DNA of 64,000 bases from NCBI GenBank assembly GCA_963792815.1, contig CAWBXR010000004.1, positions 310,001 through 374,000 of the forward strand. The letters are read 5' to 3'. The DNA is from JARRPM01 sp963792815. Its GTDB lineage: Bacteria; Pseudomonadota; Gammaproteobacteria; Pseudomonadales; Halieaceae. Of this stretch, positions 62,081 to 64,000 are shown in pieces (the first letter of the stretch is position 1; the number at the start of each line of letters is the position of its first letter). A model generated the notes under the pieces. It was given only the letters and a program-made list of their open reading frames with translations. It searched no databases and was not told the DNA's origin. The translations under genes were made by a program, and so were the position numbers.

Positions 62081-63811
62081 CTAGAGGACGGAACTCTCCA
62101 GGCTGACGTCTGCCCTGGCCCATATATTCTCGAACCGCTTGCGGGTAGCGGCCGCCTCCTCTGCCTTGCCCTGGGCTTCAAGGCTCAACCAGAGTCCGTA
62201 CATGGACCAGCCATTGCGCGGGTACTGGGCAAGATCGGCACGGTAGACTGCCTCGGCGCCCACGGGGTCCGCGGCCAGTAGCATGGCGCTGCCAAGGGAT
62301 TGGCGGGTCGGGTAATACCAGAAAGGCGGCTCCGTGTAGGGCAATTTCTCCTGCTCCTCGACCGCAGCGGTAAACCAGACTATCGCCTTTTTGTAATCCT
62401 CTTGCGCCTGGGCCAGCTCACCCTTTGCGAGGAGGTTTGCTATTGCCAGCACCTGGCTTGCGGGGTAGTCATTGCCATCGAGAAACCAGATCGACTCATT
62501 GCTCATCAAGGGCTGCATGGCATCAACTTCCGCCTGCGCGGCATCGTGATCGCCGGTGCGAGCAAATGCAATGGCACGGGCGTAATGCCAGATTGCATTG
62601 GAATACGGCAGTTCCGCAGGCGGCGCGGACTGCTGCAGGATCTCTTCCCAGTGAGCAAACCGAACGAGCGACAACAGGGGTATGGTCTGGAAGAACTCGA
62701 TCGTGGGATATTCCTTGATCTGTTCCAGCCGCACATTTGCCGCGACCTTCAGGCCCGCTTCTATCGCCACCTCACTGCGTCCTTCCATGCTCGCGGATGA
62801 CCACAGAAAGTGAATATTGTGCGGGTAGTACAGTGCGGGGTACAAACCCTGGGCCCTGCACTGGGCAATATAGTCCTCATCTACTTTGGCTGCCCGGACA
62901 TTCGCTTCGGAGGCATCAAAGTAGCGACCGACTCTCCAGTAGATATGGGATGGCATATGCACCAGATGCCCGGAACCTGGCACCATGTCCGCCAGCCGGT
63001 CAGCTGCCGCCTCGGCTCGACCCGGGTTGGAGGATGCCTCCACGGCGTGAATGTACAAATGTGTTGCCAATGGATGGGAAGGGTTACGTGCCATGACGGT
63101 TTCCAGCGCGCTGATGACCTCCGCGGTCTCGGGCTTGGGGTGCTCGGCATCGAGCCAGTAGTCCCAGGGCATGGTATTCATCAGAGCCTCGGCGAACATG
63201 GCCTGGATATCGTCATCGTCCGGGTAGCGTGTGGCCAGTTCGCGCATTGCCTGTGCATAGGCAATATCCAGGGGCTCGCGATCAGTGGCCGCGTCACCAT
63301 TGTAACGAGTGGCCTGCGCCCTGATCAGTGCTTGCTCGCGTTCGCTCGTCCCGGGCGCCAACGCCATGGCCCGCTGGACTGCGGCATAGGCGGCAGCGCG
63401 CTCGTCGGGCATCATTATCGCTTTGCCCTTGCTGGTCACGTTGATGTTGGGGCCAATGGCAAGGGCCTCGCCCCAGTAGCACATGGCACAATCGGGATCG
63501 AGGCGCTGGGCTGCCCTGAACGAGCGGACAGCCTCCGCATGATTGAAACCGGCCGCCATGATCATGCCCTGGTTGAAGTAGCGCTGGGTCCAGGGATTAG
63601 TTGTGCTGATCGGGTGATCGAATGCGCCGAGACCGCCAAGAAGCGGGGCCTGCGCCCGGGCGATCACCTGTGCCTCAGTTTCAACAGGAACTGCAACCGC
63701 AGCAGCGGGTTTGGGTTCGTGTGCCACCACATTCGGCCTGTTCTCTTCCTGACGACTACATGCACACAGGCTAAGCAGTATGAACGTTGCGGCTACATTC
63801 AGATTTTTCAT
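62081..63811 (-). CDS. TPR-repeat lipoprotein, ~576 aa
   Basis: Starts at the ATG of MKNLNVAA (63811). Lipobox SLCAC near residue 18, then an Ala/Pro-rich linker. Repeated helical pairs include FNQGMIMAAGFNHAEAVRSF-type (here RYFNQGMIMAAGFNHAEAV), RAAQRLDPDCAMCYWGEALA, and the later LHLYIHAVEASSNPG-like and YYPHNIHFLWSSASMEGRSE blocks. This is the same type as large TPR proteins of gammaproteobacteria whose function is not established. The gene faces the SDR gene at the 3' side. Confidence 0.85.
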   Translation of the reverse strand: MKNLNVAATFILLSLCACSRQEENRPNVVAHEPKPAAAVAVPVETEAQVIARAQAPLLGGLGAFDHPISTTNPWTQRYFNQGMIMAAGFNHAEAVRSFRAAQRLDPDCAMCYWGEALAIGPNINVTSKGKAIMMPDERAAAYAAVQRAMALAPGTSEREQALIRAQATRYNGDAATDREPLDIAYAQAMRELATRYPDDDDIQAMFAEALMNTMPWDYWLDAEHPKPETAEVISALETVMARNPSHPLATHLYIHAVEASSNPGRAEAAADRLADMVPGSGHLVHMPSHIYWRVGRYFDASEANVRAAKVDEDYIAQCRAQGLYPALYYPHNIHFLWSSASMEGRSEVAIEAGLKVAANVRLEQIKEYPTIEFFQTIPLLSLVRFAHWEEILQQSAPPAELPYSNAIWHYARAIAFARTGDHDAAQAEVDAMQPLMSNESIWFLDGNDYPASQVLAIANLLAKGELAQAQEDYKKAIVWFTAAVEEQEKLPYTEPPFWYYPTRQSLGSAMLLAADPVGAEAVYRADLAQYPRNGWSMYGLWLSLEAQGKAEEAAATRKRFENIWARADVSLESSVL

Positions 63812-63987
63812 GATAAAAACCATAATCGCGCGAGTGAGTTAGGAGAAAGTATAGTTCAGAGCCAGGCAACCGGGGGCTTGCTGGTCTGGCGCGGGAATCG
63901 TCCATGCCCCGGCTCGGCTGATGTGCTTCGCGACCATGGGAGGGATATTTGCCTCAAATCATCATTGACTCGACAATGGAAACAAGA

Positions 63988-64000
63988 AATAGGGGTCAAT
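63988..64000 (+). repeat. Truncated GGGGTCAA repeat at the window edge
   Basis: AATAGGGGTCAAT ends the window and looks like another copy of the dispersed motif, cut by the edge. The ~175 bases before it hold no gene. Confidence 0.4.

Noticed and set aside
1..64000. tRNA, rRNA, integrase, transposase or prophage genes
   Set aside because: I looked for cloverleaf-like and conserved rRNA stretches and for recombinase or transposase motifs and saw none; a covariance search would settle the RNA question.

Overview
The window looks like chromosomal DNA of a free-living, probably marine or aquatic gammaproteobacterium. Pointers are YceH and a DUF5062-type protein, TonB-dependent uptake, a photolyase/fasciclin light-stress group, a Spinster-type MFS carrier and many lipoproteins with clear lipoboxes. 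A Halieaceae/Cellvibrionales-like source is my best guess, but no rRNA or universal marker is present to prove it. I see no tRNA, rRNA, CRISPR array, integrase, transposase or prophage gene.

Layout. 0-0.7 kb: the end of a molybdenum hydroxylase large subunit and a MoaD/ThiS-like protein. 0.7-4.4 kb: an RpoD-like alternative sigma factor divergent from a fasciclin protein and an Fe-S photolyase. 4.4-14.4 kb: mostly single genes for exported or envelope proteins (peptide-binding lipoprotein, SYLF protein, pectinacetylesterase-like hydrolase, retropepsin-like protease), with a frameshifted sulfotransferase-like gene. 14.6-28.4 kb: the centrepiece, a catabolic island. Nine co-directional genes (GntR regulator, Rieske oxygenase, NTF2-like, glyoxalase I, SDR, two amidohydrolases, second SDR, tandem cupin) read leftward. 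A TonB receptor and two unknown genes read rightward. Two copies of TTGTATACAA lie between them. An acetoacetate-decarboxylase-family gene and the remains of an IorB-type oxidoreductase flank the island. 28.7-42.4 kb: lipoproteins (YD repeats; Calx-beta plus GDPD), housekeeping genes, and three broken genes (DMT transporter, arginine methyltransferase-like, SOUL remnant). 42.4-64 kb: paired amidohydrolases, an MFS carrier, serine hydrolase, acyl-CoA synthetase, PPK2, several lipoproteins and an esterase/SDR pair. This last third is sprinkled with a dispersed GGGGTCAGAGT repeat that I did not find in the first 42 kb apart from one coincidence inside a gene.

How the genes work together. The island reads as one ligand-controlled pathway: uptake through the outer membrane, hydroxylation by the Rieske enzyme, dehydrogenation by SDRs, C-C cleavage or decarboxylation by the cupin, amidohydrolase and ADC-family enzymes, and aldehyde clean-up by glyoxalase I. 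The substrate cannot be read from sequence; an aromatic or alicyclic compound is an inference. The sigma/fasciclin/photolyase group suggests a light or oxidative stress response. The paired amidohydrolases at 42.8-45.5 kb look like a catalytic subunit coupled to a metal-site-free partner.

Several genes are split by single-base shifts. They could be real decay or consensus errors in the assembly, and this should be settled before they are called pseudogenes.
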